From Calamus simplicifolius (lineage: Eukaryota > Streptophyta > Magnoliopsida > Arecales > Arecaceae): a stretch of DNA of 64,000 nt. The notes below the pieces were generated by a model. The model made no database searches. It had not been told where the DNA came from and was given only the letters and a program-made list of their open reading frames with translations. Positions 49,276-61,385 of this stretch are shown in pieces (positions within the stretch are counted from its first letter, which is position 1; every line of letters begins with the position of its first letter). A program made the position numbers and the translations under genes. The stretch spans positions 1,492,872-1,556,871 of the forward strand of contig UESW01003879.1 in NCBI GenBank assembly GCA_900491605.1, written 5' to 3'.

Positions 49276-50343
49276 GACTCCTGGACTGGGCCATACTGAG
49301 CTTTTTTTAACAGCAAGGTTCCCACACTCTGCTTGATTTCTAAATCGGTTCTACGTTGTAGTAGGCTCAGGGGCTGGTCCCACAGGCAAATTTCTGGTGA
49401 CGAAGCCTGGCTGGGCTAGTAAATCAGGCCATCTGCCCATGATTAGCTCTACAAGTGATATAAAAAACCTGTTATTATATATGATTCTTATGCTCTTAGA
49501 GTAGCGGTGTTCTAACTTTTTGTTTGATGCTTTAGAAAATCTTAAGCCTCAAGGATCATGAAGGTTACTTCAGGAGGACCTAAGATTTACTTTGCTCTGT
49601 CCTACTTTTGTAAAGATTTTATGTCGTTAAGTTCTTGACTTTACAGGCATTGCATAAGCTTTGCCTCCTATTTTTTCTAGATGGTTCTGATACAAATTAT
49701 TTATCTAGGTTCATTACTAATTTTTGTCATGATAAAACTGGAAACAGGTATGAGTCATGAAGCCGGTTGCATGAAATTGAGAGTCAAAAAAGGGCTAAAT
49801 TTTCAATCGATCCTCTCCGACCATAACTATCTTCATAACAATAATCACCAATACTTGCTGTAGCTATTTGGCATCAGCTTTTTGAATTCCCATTCACCAA
49901 GTAATTCTTTCGGATTTATAAAATTATTATGATTCTTTGACTAAGTCTACGGTATCTTTCCTTGATTAGGCCACTTGTAGCCTATGTAAATGCTTATACG
50001 TAAACTTGAAGTTTGAAAAAAAAAAAAAAAATGGTTTTCTTTTATCTAAATTATCATTACAAAAGCAAATAATTATTTGCCTTGTAACAACTTTTCTAAC
50101 ACTAAATATAGGATTATGATAGTTTTTATCCTTTTTTAAAAGCCTAAAACTATTATTATGACCATTATCTTAAATCTCATGAAATGATTGCTATATGGCT
50201 TGCTATAATTCTTTTTAGTTGTTATATATTCAAATTTTAAAAATATTTTTAAATAATATTATTTTTAAAAAGATAATGACCACTATAGTAATGAGTTATC
50301 TAATGTTACAATGGTCTATTAAAACATTATAACATTATAACCA
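49276..50343. other. Intergenic region between MULE and duplicated segment
   Basis: AT-rich with GGCT/AGCC words near 49380-49440, similar in style to the sequence left of the MULE, and an A run at 50017-50031. No gene. Open frame 49681-49863 lacks any motif. Confidence 0.6.
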
Positions 50344-50510
50344 TAGGTTTGAGTGTACCCTTTAGCTACCAATCTTGCTTTATATCTCTCAAGGGATCCA
50401 TCAGCTCTGTATTTCAATGTGAAAATCCACTTACAGCCAACAATATTTTTTCCTTCTGGTTTGTCAACGATCTCCCATGTTCTATTCTTTTCTAATGCAC
50501 TCATCTCCTC

Positions 50511-51203
50511 TCACATTGCAGTCCTCCATTCCCTTTTTGTCAATGCCTCAGTAACAGTGTTAGGAATAGCAATGGTGTTTAGGCTCATAATGAATTTTCG
50601 GTGAGTTTGGGACAGACGTTTAAGGGAGACATAGTAAGATAATGGATAGAGTGGTCGTTTGGTGCATTCTCTTATGCCTTTTCTAACAGCAATGGGTATG
50701 TCTTCAATGGGGTCAGTAGGTGTCTCAATAGGCTGTAAAGACATGTCAAATCTTACGGGTATGTCTAAGTCTTCAATGGGGTCAGTAGATGTCTCAATAA
50801 GCTGTAAAGACATGTCAGATCTTACCTTGATTTCATTTCCAGAGTTTGGATCATATTCTTGGACTTGTGTCAATTCAGGAACAGCCTTTCTCCTTGAATA
50901 CACCTGAGAGAATCTTGTAGGGTTGTGACTGGCATTGATTAGGTCAAGAGAGACAGGAGATGACACAGATTCAGTAGACTTGTTTCCAACTATGCTGGTT
51001 GGAAGATCAAAAGTTTGAAGTGGTTCAAAAATCTCAGAAGTCCTATCTTCTAACATGGAAATCTTCCCCTGAAGAGAGGACTTGGAGAAAAAAGGTGTAT
51101 TTTCCATAAATGTGACATCAACAAAAATGTAGGTTTTTTTGGATGAAGGGTTATAACACACTTGTATCCTTTTTGAGTGGATAAGTAACCAAGAAAGGCA
51201 CAT
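50511..51203 (-). pseudogene. Copia integrase C-terminus to RT linker (duplicate)
   Basis: Counterpart of 11042-11700. It is open across the variable linker and reads into KREWRTAM; in copy 1 a frameshift near 11388 splits the same stretch. The repeated phrase SLQLIETSTDPIEDLDIPV/SLQPIETPTDPIED reflects a short internal tandem repeat. The stop before EEMSALEKN is TGA here and TAA in copy 1. Confidence 0.8.
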
Positions 51204-52330
51204 TTGATGGCACGGGGATCTTGTTTGTTTCTATGCTGGCTGTGAACATGAACAAAGACAGTGCTGCCAAATACCCTAGATATAAGGCCATTTGAGGTTC
51301 GAAAGTGAGGGTAGAAGCTATTGAGGGTCTCTATAGGACTCTTATTATTTAGCACATAGGAGGGAAGTCTGTTTATCATGTATGTGGCAGTGAGAGCAGC
51401 CTCACCCCAATAAGACTTGGGTACATTCCCTTGAAAGAGTAAGGCTCGAATGGTGTTGAGCAAATGTCCATTTTTCCTTTCAGCTACCCCATTTTGCTAG
51501 GGCATGTTGACACATGATGATTCATGGATAATATCTTGGGATTGGAAATAAGGTGATAGAACTTGATTAAAGTAATCTCTAGCATTATCTATCCTAAAGC
51601 TTTTTATGGTAACTCCAAATTGGTTCTGAACCATTGAATGGAATGTTGGAATAACAAAGCTAACATCAGATTTGTGTTTGAGGAGGAATAGCCATGTAAC
51701 TCGAGTGCAGTCATCAATGAAGGATACAAACTATCGAGCCCTAGAAATATTAGGTATGTTGGAAGGGCCCCATATGTCACTATGGATCAAATGAAAAGAA
51801 TAAGAACTGTGTTTATTGCTAATAGGAAAAGATACACGAGTATGTTTTGATGACTCACAAATATCACAATGAAACTCAGAAATATCTAATCCTTAGAATA
51901 GTTGAGGAAACATAACTTGTAAAACCCTAAAAGATGGATGACCTAGGCGTAAATGATATAGCCAAATGACATCTTTATTGGAAGAACTGAGAAAGGACAA
52001 TGACAAATCATTCTTAACAGTTTGAGAGATTCAAGGATATAAAGGCCGCTACTTTCCTTAGCAAGTCCAATCCTCTTCCCCGATCCCTGATCCTGAAAAA
52101 CACAATAAGAAGAGGAAAAAACAGCATAACATGTAAGGTCATAGGTGATCTTATAAATGGAGATGAGGTGGCTGATAGTTTTGGTACATGGAGGACATTT
52201 TTAAGGATAAGGATGGGTGTGATATATATCCCCGAACCCTGCAACAGTGGTTAAAGAGCCATTAGCCACTACAATTTTCCTGTTACCTGGGCATGGGGTA
52301 TAGGTGTGGAAATGCTGAGGTGTAGGGGTC
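51050..52330 (-). pseudogene. Copia integrase (duplicate)
   Basis: Counterpart of 11585-12800. It has the open part LLNTIRALLFQGNVPKSYWG and downstream residues. A TAG near 51499 replaces the Gln codon in the PQQNG stretch that is intact in copy 1, so this copy has its own extra stop. Confidence 0.85.
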
Positions 52331-52542
52331 ATATGGTCTGTGGCATCGGAGTCTATTATCCAAGAGTTTGTATAGGTGTTTTCGGTTTCTGTTACTTGGG
52401 CATTCATACAAAAAGAAAAAGAAGGTTTACCTGACAGAGTCAAAGAGCAAGCTCCAGAAGGCTTCTCAAGAGATCATAACAAACTCCTTAGCTTTTTAAT
52501 TTCTTCATTATTGGCTGCAGTTTTGACCTTGATCTCATAAAC

Positions 52543-52908
52543 TTATGCATCATCGTGGTCCTTTGAATATGTGCGACGAACAAAGTCCCAAATCTCCTTT
52601 GCGGTTGTCAAAAACATGCATGTGTCGCTAATCAAGGGTTCCATGGAATCCCATAGCCACGACATTATCATGGAGTCCTTCTCATCCCAGGTTTCAAACT
52701 TCGGATCATCCTTTGTTGGCCCGTTTCCGAGAAGATGGCTGAGCCTCCCCTTGTCTTCGAGGTATGTTCGGACAAATTGAGACCACTTGAGATAATTCTT
52801 CCCACTGAGCCTATAGGATGCTTGAATATTCTGTAAATCTCCAATTTTCTGAACAGAATTGGATTCTTCAGATGGGTTACGGATGCTAGAGGTTTCAGAG
52901 GTTGACAT
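52543..52908 (-). pseudogene. Copia gag N-terminal domain (duplicate)
   Basis: Same 122-residue frame as 13077-13442 (MSTSETSSI to SKDHDDA), unchanged at protein level as far as I can see. The frame here is open upstream of the ATG as well, because of an indel in the leader. Confidence 0.88.
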
Positions 52909-53037
52909 GGTCGATGGAAGAAATCTTGCAGCAATGAAGGCTGCTGGGATATGTAGAGAAATAGGCTCAAGGGAGCCGCAGCAATGAAGGCTGCGTGCAA
53001 AGGGATGAATGCGGAAAACCCTAGAGCTCTGATACCA

Positions 53038-53329
53038 TGTAGAAGGCTGAAATTTTTTATTCATTTTCCTTCAGTTTACAATCCTAGGAAATATATAGGA
53101 GATTACAAGATAAGAATAGGAAACTTAATCATTCTAAATCTGAAATCTATCTAATCAAATCCCTTAATTTAGGGAATGATTACAGATAAGAATAGGAAAC
53201 TTAATCATTCTAAATCTGAAATCTATCTAATCAAATCCCTTAATTTTAGGGAATTTAAATTCAAACAGATTCTCCTAATCTATAGGGATATTTAACTAAT
53301 TTTATTTATAGCTTATTTATACTTCAACA
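53038..53329 (-). repeat. Copia 5' LTR (duplicate)
   Basis: 292 bp counterpart of 13572-13864, preceded on the complement by the same initiator-tRNA primer-binding site (53018-53037) and followed by TATTT. Confidence 0.93.
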
Positions 53330-53856
53330 TATTTTACTTGGCCCTGCCAAGGTGCGGAGATCGCTAGACGTTGCCGAGGGTTTTTGATAGTTTACTTGGC
53401 CCTTACTGCAATTGTAGATTCAGGCGCTGACGGCCAAAGAGGATGGGGCTACGCGAGCGATGGAGGGGGCTCCCGAAGCCTGCAAATCGGCCACTCTCAA
53501 AGAGGGCGAGTCATGTTGCTCCAGTGTTGGTCGCTGATGCACTTTTTCCTCTTCTCTGCGTTTTTTTTCGAGGATGCCTAATTCGAGGAAGTCTGGCAGA
53601 CTTTCGAGGACATTCAATAAAAAGGGGGTCTGGCAGACTTTCAAGAACATTTACTTCGAAAGGGTCCGGCAGATCGGAGGGAGTCTAGTCCCAAGAAGGA
53701 AGCTTCTTGAGCGCCTCAATGTTATTAATGATCCTCTTCGATGAGGGGCGGAACTCTTCGTTTCCTGCAAGTGCCCATTAAGGTGGTGACGTGCGGCAAG
53801 TTTCCGCGAGTTAAAATTAATGGCCCGGGCGAGGTTGGAATACTCGCCAGTAGTAG

Positions 53857-53865
53857 TTTAAATAC
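53857..53865 (+). promoter_or_regulatory. TATA-like box of the small antisense ORF (duplicate)
   Basis: TTTAAATAC lies 63 bp upstream of the ATG at 53928, the same spacing as in copy 1. Confidence 0.4.
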
Positions 53866-53927
53866 GAATGGGGGATGCCGTCGTTAATCACATCTCCTGT
53901 TGACCTCCCTAAACTCAGGATAGCGGG

Positions 53928-54191
53928 ATGGCTTCTGAGGATGGAAGGAGATCTGCTGGAGCGCCAGATAGCGGCGGTTGTGGCCACGGGGGCCGCCATT
54001 GGGGCTGCACTATGGTGACCTTCGACGGGGAGGTCTTGGCATCACTCTTCGCAGACCACGAACGACTTCAAAGGGCGGCTGAGCGATATTTGGCTGTTTC
54101 TACGAGAGAAATCGAGCTCCTTCGTCGAGCCAATAGCCGACTGGAGGGGAAAGTAGCATCCCTCCAACGACAGATTGCCGAGTCAGCTTAG
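53928..54191 (+). CDS. Small antisense coiled-coil ORF, intact copy (87 residues)
   Basis: On the strand opposite gag-pol, between the gag-pol part and the missing 3' half. It starts MASEDGRRSAG, has a Gly-rich stretch (GGCGHGGRHWG), then a heptad-like C-terminal helix: LASLFADHERLQRAAERYL, STREIELLRRANSRLEGKV, ASLQRQIAESA. An in-frame stop TAG follows. A TATA-like box lies upstream and an AATAAT-type element about 95 bp downstream. I do not recognise the family. The MASE start resembles the second ATG of the spliced antisense ORF at 4435, but that is too short to infer homology. It may be a real small protein of the element or a chance frame in GC-rich sequence. Confidence 0.5.
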   Translation: MASEDGRRSAGAPDSGGCGHGGRHWGCTMVTFDGEVLASLFADHERLQRAAERYLAVSTREIELLRRANSRLEGKVASLQRQIAESA

Positions 54192-54499
54192 CAGCGTGGG
54201 GGGAGCTCAACAACTCCTGGAGAAGACGATAAGCCCCAGTGAGGGCTCTTGTACCTTTTTTTTTCCTTTCTTGTTGTCCTTTTTCTAATAATGAATGAAA
54301 GGAGGAATTTTCGTAACTTTTGTGCCTGCTGCTTTCTTCAAAACGTTTATTTTCATCGCTCGGTCTTGGCCGAGGTTTTTAAGAGATGCACTTCGGCTTT
54401 GGCCGAGGCTTTTAATAAGCAACGCACTTCGGCTTTGGCCGAGGCTTTTAATAAGCAACGCACTTCATCGTTGACCGAGGCTTTTACGCTTCGGCGCCG

Positions 54500-54920
54500 G
54501 CCGGGGCTTATAAGCTGCCCGAATCCAGTCAAAATTTTCTTCGCCCTTCGGTCCGACTGGGGCTTGTAAGCTGCCCGAATCCGACCGAAGTTTTCTTCAT
54601 CACTTGGTCCGGCCGAGGCTTGTAAGCTGCCCGAATCCGGTCGAAGTTTTCTTCGCCCTTCGGTCCGGTCGGAGCTTGTAAGCTGCCCGAATCCGGCCGA
54701 AGTTTTCTTCATCACTTGGTTCGGCCGGGGCTTGTAAGCTGCCCGAATCCGGTCAAAGTTTTCTTCGCCCTTCGGTCTGGCCGGAGCTTGTAAGCTGCCC
54801 GAATCCGATCGAAGTTTTCTTCGTCCTTCGGTCCGACCGGGGCTTGTAAGCTGCCCGAATTCGACCAAAGTTTTTCTCCCTTCGGTCCTGCCGGGGCTTG
54901 TAAGCTACCCGAATCCGACC
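54500..54920. repeat. Tandem array of ~56-bp units (duplicate)
   Basis: Same array as 15035-15465, with eight copies of the TAAGCTGCCCGAATCC unit and the same alternation of unit types; differs by a few single-base indels. Confidence 0.9.
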
Positions 54921-55176
54921 GAAGGCTTGGAGATCACTTGGTCCCTAGTCATACTAGGGGTGCTTGGACATACCAAGTCTTTGTTGAGTAGGGCTCAGCC
55001 CAGCCGAGGTTCGGAGATTTCCTATTTAAAGGGATAGCTCGGTTGTGCCGAGAATCGGTAAGTGGCGTCTATTTTTCATTATGACTTTTGGAGGAGTAAT
55101 CGTGGTGACCATGCCACGAATCATAGAAGCAATATGCCGACACGAATTAATGGGGCGAGTCTATAGAAAGCGTACT

Positions 55177-56271
55177 CTACTGATGATATATGCGGAGGTT
55201 GTCTGAATTCCACGTTCGGGGAATAGATTTCCCGCTCAGATCCTGGAGCTTGTAGGTGCCAGGTCCGATGACTTCCGCCACTTGATAGGGGCCTTCCCAG
55301 TACGGAGACAGCTTTCCTTGTTCTAATGGTTTGAAGATGGATGCTTTCTGGAGGACAAGATCGCCGGGTGCGAAGAATTTTCCTTTGACTCTAGAGGTGT
55401 GGTAGCGAGCCACTCTTTGCTGATATGTAGCTACCTTGATTCGAGCTTTCTCTCTGATTTCTTTCACCAGGTCGAGATTGGTACGGAGCTGCTCGTTAGC
55501 CTCCTCCGAGTAGTTCTTCACCCACGGGAAGGGAGTCTATCTCCATAGGGATGACGACTTCCGTGCCGAATGCCATATGGAATGGAGTCTTGCTAGTGGG
55601 GATTCTCTGGGTGGTGCGGTAGGCCCATAAGACATGATAAAGCTCATCCGCCCATCTGCCTCGGGCTCTGGCAAGCCGAGCCTTGATCCCTTGAAGCAGG
55701 GTCCAGTTAGTTACATCGGCTTCTCCATTGGCTTGCGGATGCCCTACCGATGTAAGGCGGTGGCAGATCCCATGCTCCTCGTAGAAACCTCAAAACTTTG
55801 GGTTATCAAATTGCTTGCCATTGTCAGTGATGATGGTATGCAGAGGCCAAAGCAACAAATAATGGATCTCCACATGAAGTCTCTGACCCGAGCTTCGGTT
55901 ATTTGGGCAATTGCCTCGGCCTCCACCCACTTGGTGAAGTAGTCGATGGTGACAAACAAAAACTTTCTCTATCCAGTTGCGAGGGGAAAAGGGCCAAGGA
56001 TGTCCATACCCCACTTTGCAAAGGGCCATGCGGAGGAAATAGGGATCAAACTGGCAGAGGGGAGCCTTTGGATATTAGAATGCCTCTGACAAGGGTCGCA
56101 AGCTCGGACGAGATCGTCGGCATCCTTTTGCATGGTGGGCCAATAATACCCCTGGCGCAGCACCTTGTGGCATAAGGATCGGCTTCCTAGATGGTTGCCG
56201 CAAATTCCCTTATGTACCTCCCGGAGAGCATAATCAACTTCGGATGGGCGAAGGCACTTGAGTAGCGGCAT
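55177..56271 (-). pseudogene. Gypsy integrase (duplicate; C-terminus open)
   Basis: 55177-55521 is an open 114-codon C-terminal part: KNYSEEANEQLRTNLDLVKE, VARYHTSRVKGKFFAPGDLV, YWEGPYQVAEVIGPGTYKL and a natural stop after LRIYHQ. Copy 1 is frameshifted here. The N-terminal part (55969-56271) has the zinc-binding region and the shared TAG before RKFLF; the core carries copy-specific frameshifts around 55840. Confidence 0.88.
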
Positions 56272-56340
56272 GGTCAGCTGGGAGCGACTTAAGATACTTT
56301 AATATGGGGTCGAACCAGGATGCTTCGGTCTCGACCTGCA

Positions 56341-57402
56341 TCACTTGGTCGGTCTCCGTGATGCTAGGATTTTCCAGAATCTCTGCTCGGAATCCATCGA
56401 TTCCATTGTTGCTAGCCGAGACAATAGATCGGCGTGTGCATTCTCGGATCTTGGGACCTGTATGATTTCAAATTCAGAGAAGTGGGAAAGTAAGCTTTGC
56501 ACTTGTTGGAGATACCGAATCATGTTCGGCTCCGGGCCTCGAACTCGCCCCGCATGTGACCGACTACCAATTGAGAGTCGGTAAAGGCATTCAGCTTCTT
56601 TACTTTAAGGTTGCGGACGATTCGGAGTCCAGTGAGCAGAGCTTCATATTCGGCTTCATTATTGGAGGCTGGGAAGGAGAAGCGAACCCGTACTCGAAGG
56701 TCACCCCTCTGGGCTGGTGAGGACTAAGCCAGCGCCGGAGCCATTGGCATTAGACGATCTGTCAACATGGAAGCCACAGGGCGTCTGATCTCGGGTGCTC
56801 AAGGAGTCCGGAGTGGAGCCATCTTCCGGGATAGTACATTCGAGGAGGAAATCAGCTAGAACTTGGGCTTTGATGGCCGGGCGAGGTTGGTATCGGATGT
56901 CGTGTTCGCTTAGCTCGACTGCCCATTTAGCCATTCTCCCTGATGTCTCCGGACAGGGGTTGGTCGGTTAAGACCGTCACTGAATGCGCCTGGAAATACG
57001 GTCGCAGCCTCCGAACCGACGTTACCAGGGCCAAAACCAACTTCTCGATCCAGGAGTATCTTGTCTCAGCGTCTCGTAGCAGTTTGCTGACATAATAAAT
57101 CGGCTTTTGGGTCTTGTTCTCTTCTCTAACCAACACTGAGCCAACTGCGCCTTATGAAACTGCTAAGTACAAGAACAACATTTCCCCCAGATTCGGACTG
57201 CTGAGGAGGGGTGGAGAGCCGAGATATCTCTTGAGGTCCTCGAACAATTTTGACACTCGGGAAACCATTGGAAATTCTTGGCTAATCGGAGAGCTTTAAA
57301 GAAAGGAAGGCATCTCTCAGCCGACCGAGCCACGAAGCGGTTGAGGGCCGCGATCCTTGCAGTCATGCGCTGGACCTCTTTGACAGACGCTGGGGGTGCC
57401 AT
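56341..57402 (-). pseudogene. Gypsy RNase H segments (duplicate)
   Basis: Contains KPIYYVSKLLRDAETRYS (56927-57136), MAKWAVELSEHDIRYQPRP (56701-56934) and VPRSENAHADLLSRLA (56341-56523). Broken by private indels in addition to the shared TAA. Confidence 0.85.
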
Positions 57403-58830
57403 TTGCCGAAGGCTTGAATCTTCTGTGGATTGGCCTCAATGCCCCACTGAGAAACCATGAAACCCATAAACTTCTCAGAATTGATGCCGAAGGCACACTT
57501 AGTTGGGTTGAGCTTCATCCAATATTTTGGAGCGTCGCGAAGCTCTCAGAGAGATCCTTAATATGCTGGGATGCTTCTTTGCTTTTGACCAGCATGTCGT
57601 CATATACCTTCATGTTTCGACCAATTTACTCCTTGAAGACCTTATTAACCAGCCTTTGGTAAGTAGCACCTGCATTTTTTAGATCAAAAGGCATGACACA
57701 GTAACAATAATACCTCGGTCGGTTATGAAGGCAGTCTTTTCTTCATCCTCGGGCGCCATTCGGATTTGGTTGTAGCTCGAATATGCGTCTATGAAGGTCA
57801 GCATCCGATGACCTGAAGTAGCATCCACGAGCTGATCGATCCGAGGGAGAGGAAAGTTGTCCTTTGGGCACGCTTTATTGAGGTCGGTGAAGTCGATGCA
57901 GATCCGCCATTTACCGTTCGACTTCTTCACCATGACAACATTTGACAGCCAGTTGGGATAGTTTACCTTCCGAATGAAATTTGCCTTGATGAGCTTGTCA
58001 ACTTCTTCTTCAATTGCCTTCTGTCGCTCAGGGCGAAGCTCCTTTTCTTCTGCTTCACGGGCCGGAACATCTCATCCACATTAAGACGATGGACGAGAAC
58101 GTCCGGACTGATCCCCGACATATCAGAAGTGGACCAGGCGAAGACATCAGCATTCCTTCGGAGAAAGTCGATCAGCTCCAACCGGGGTTTCTCCTTCAGA
58201 AGCGACCCAATCTTTATGGTTTGGTCGGGCCGAGCTTCGTTCAGCGGTACCTCTTCCAGCTCTTCGACGGGTTCTCCTCGTTGCTCGGCAAAGTCCTCCC
58301 GAGCGTCTAGCCCATCAACCTCGGGTAGTTTGGATTGAAGGCTGGTGATGAAGCATTGCCGAGCTACAATTTGGTTTCCTCGAACTACTCCCACTCCCCA
58401 TCTTGTAGGGAACTTCATTGCTAGATGCGGGATGGAGACAGCAGCTCAAGGGACATCAGGCTAGGTCTCCCGAAGATTGCATTGTAGGGCGACCGAAGTT
58501 TGGTCACCAGAAAATCTGTGTGAACAGTGGCAACGCGAGGCCAAGTTTCCGCGCGGACCGTCAAGGTCACAACCCCCTCTGGGGTGATAACATTGCTGGT
58601 GAACCCCATTAGGGTGGAGTCCACGGCTCGGAGATTCTCCATGAGTAATTTCATCTTCACAAATACATCGAGATACAAAACATTGACATAGCTCCCACTA
58701 TCAATAAGGATTCGGTCTACATCATAATTGTTCAGATTGAGAGATACAACTAACGCATCGTCATGCGGGAACTGTATCTTCTGGAGGTCGTTGTCGGAGA
58801 AGGAGAGCTCATTAGTCTGCGCTCTCTTTG
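57403..58830 (-). pseudogene. Gypsy protease and reverse transcriptase (duplicate)
   Basis: Same blocks as copy 1 (DSG protease site near 58690; KWRICIDFTDLNKACPKD). Split by copy-specific indels near 57605 (three bases lost just before the YVDD block), 57710, 58030 and 58445. The TAA before the YVDD block is shared. Confidence 0.88.
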
Positions 58831-59009
58831 GCGTTGAATCTTCTTGTCTTGCCAGCTCAACGGACTACCAACCATCTTGATCACATTGATGTGGCCAGCG
58901 ACCGAAGGATTCGGAGGAGGAGGCTGTTGGGCTCGGGCTGGCGGTCACCCCTGTTCCTTGGTCGGGCGCTCTCCTGAATTGATCCAGCCTACCCCGCTGG
59001 ATGAGCCTC

Positions 59010-60009
59010 TCAATTTTGTTCTTCAGCTGCTAGCACTCCTCGGTGTCGTGGCCATGGTCCCGATGGTAGCGGCAATATTTGGTGGGGTCTCTCCGGGCCG
59101 CATTCCCTCGAGAGAAGGTGGTCGAGGGAGTGATGCTCTATCTCCATGAGGACCTTCGCCCTTGGGGCAGTGAGCGGGGTGAACCGGTTGAACCTCCTAA
59201 GCGGGCTTCGGGTGCGGTTCCTTGGTGGCGGTGGAGGAACCCTTTGGCGGCGAGGTGGGCTCGGCTGGCGGGCAGATCGGTGCTTGTCCGAGCCCTTGGA
59301 CTCATTCTTCCTTGTCAGCTCGATGCAGGCAGCTCTCTGCGATTCTTCGACTCTGGCGTACTTATCCTCCAGGGCCATCATATCGGAGAGGTTCGGAGGG
59401 TAACTGACCTCCAACGCCAGGTAAAAGTCACTCTCCTTTAAAACTCCGCCCGCCAGGGCGAACATGGCCACCTCATGATTAAGGTGGTCCACCTCCAGCA
59501 TGGTCGTATTGAAACGGCCGAGATATATCTTCAAGGACTTCCCCCTCTCTCTGCTTAACCTCAGAGAGAGAGTCAGACCTCCGCCGGTGGCGACGGCTGC
59601 TAACGAACTGGCTGATGAAGAGGCAGGTCAGCTCGTCAAATGAATTGACGGAACTTGGTTTTAAGGCATTAAACCAGGTCCGAGCGGACCCTCGGAGGGT
59701 GGAAGGGAAGGCGCGGCAGAGGATCGCATCTGATGCTCCGTGGAACATCATGATCGATCGAAAGCTACTGAGGTGGTCGTCGGGATCGGAGGATCCATGA
59801 TAGGGCTCGATGGTGGGTAACTTGACGTGGGAGGGAATCACTTCCTCCATGATTTCCTTTGAAAAGGGAATGCCCTGCTCCGCCTTATGCTGAAGCAGAT
59901 GGGCTTGCTTGGCGGCATCCAACTCCTGACGCATCTCTCGGAGTTGTCGGGGATCTCCTTTCAGGCATAGCAGGAGGAGCTGGACGAGAGAATCCTGAGA
60001 TGGTGTCAA
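59010..60009 (-). pseudogene. Gypsy gag (duplicate)
   Basis: Two overlapping frames (59010-59534 and 59479-60009) cover the gag seen intact at 19586-20587. The break is a one-base insertion near 59540. The TAG after the His/Cys motif is shared but is now out of frame because of further indels. Confidence 0.87.
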
Positions 60010-60497
60010 GTCATGACGAGAGAGAACGGAGGGATGGTCCGCCGAGATCTGGGAAGATCCTTGTCACAGACCCTTAGGGACTGGCTCAGCTCCTTAGGAT
60101 GACGAAGGGGGTCCGCGACCCCATGCGGGCCGAAAGAAAGAAGAGATCACTGGATGAACAGAGGCCGCGTTCTCTTCAGGAAGGTGCGGAGCAGGTGCAG
60201 CTAGACGGGGAGCTTCAAAGCGCCCCTGGACCAGATGGGCCAGAGCCTGGACCTGCTGAACCAGTGAGGCAAACTAGTCCTGGGTCACTGGGCCGTGGTG
60301 GTGATGGAGTCTTAACTGGTGGTGGTGGCGGCGCTACATTGCTCACCGGATCAGGTCTTTGGGAAGCGACCTGGTCCCGGGGTTCAGAAGAAGCCTTTCT
60401 TCGATTTTCCATGGGAGAGGTCTCTTCAAGATCGAGACCCCTTATCTCCTGGATCACAAGTTTATAAGACTTGAGGGCCCTTCCTCTAGCGCCAATT

Positions 60498-61380
60498 TGT
60501 GCTGCTGAAATCTGTCCTCCGATTTGGGCGTGATCGAGCTTCAAGGTGGGCTCCCTCCTGGATAGCCTGCAAACAGTCCTCACGCGAGAGACGTTGGGGG
60601 TGGCCCTCCGCGGAAGACCCTCCGACGTTCAAGTCAACGGAGATCAGCGATCAACAAATAGGAGAAGGCACTCACTGAAGAGTCTCTCCAGGGTGGCCCT
60701 TCGAGAGCTCCGAGCGGAGCATTAATGGCGAGCGAGAGCAGAGGTAGATAAGAGTGAGCCAGTGGAATAAGTGCGCATACCTGGAAGTCGGAACGGTGTA
60801 TTTATAGAGGATCACCTGATCCTTGGAGGCATCGTGGGTCCGAAAGTCGTTAGGATTCGAATCCAGTTTGTTATGATGTCAGTAAGATTCGTTCTTGTTG
60901 GTTAGAGGATCGACGGCTGGGGAGCGATGGTTGATTCTTGAGATTCGGCGATTGTGTAGGCTCCCGGGCTCTAGGTTACCCTTGGGTATGATTTTCGTTT
61001 GGAATCTTACGGATTTAAGCTCTCCCGCGCGGGATTCCACAGAGGCGCTTAAGTGCTCGGGCCTGGCCGGGGCATAAGAATAACTAGGACCAGGACCGAG
61101 GTATAAGGATAACTCGGCTGGCAAGGCATGGTGAATAGCTCGGCTGGCGAGGCATGGTGAATAGCTTGGCTAGGACCGAGGTATGGCGAATAGCTCGGCT
61201 AGGACCGAGGTATGGTGGATAGCTCGGCTGGCAAGACACGGCGAATAGCTCGGCTAGGACCGAGGTATGGTGGATGACTCATTTCTAACAGGCATCGCAC
61301 AGCAAGTAAGAGCCAAGATTCAGGGTTGATCCTAACCTCTTGCACAATTATTAACGCGATGGCGATTTCACCCCTCAACA
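60498..61380 (-). repeat. Gypsy LTR (duplicate)
   Basis: Counterpart of 21065-21961; ends CCCCTCAACA followed by ATAAG (61381-61385). Its left 450 bp carry an unusually high number of small indels relative to copy 1. Confidence 0.92.
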
Positions 61381-61385
61381 ATAAG

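Larger units (their letters stand above)
50344..53329 (-). mobile_element. Copia element, 5' two-thirds (duplicate copy)
   Basis: Corresponds to 10876-13864: start of RT, integrase, protease, gag, primer-binding site and LTR (53038-53329). The RT end, RNase H and the other LTR are absent because the duplicate begins inside RT. TATTT follows at 53330-53334. Confidence 0.94.
53330..61380 (-). mobile_element. Gypsy element, gag-pol half with 5' LTR (duplicate copy)
   Basis: Corresponds to 13865-21961. It contains the small antisense ORF, tandem arrays, integrase, RNase H, RT, protease, gag and the LTR 60498-61380. The other half of the element, with the spliced antisense ORF and second LTR, is absent. 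Confidence 0.94.
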
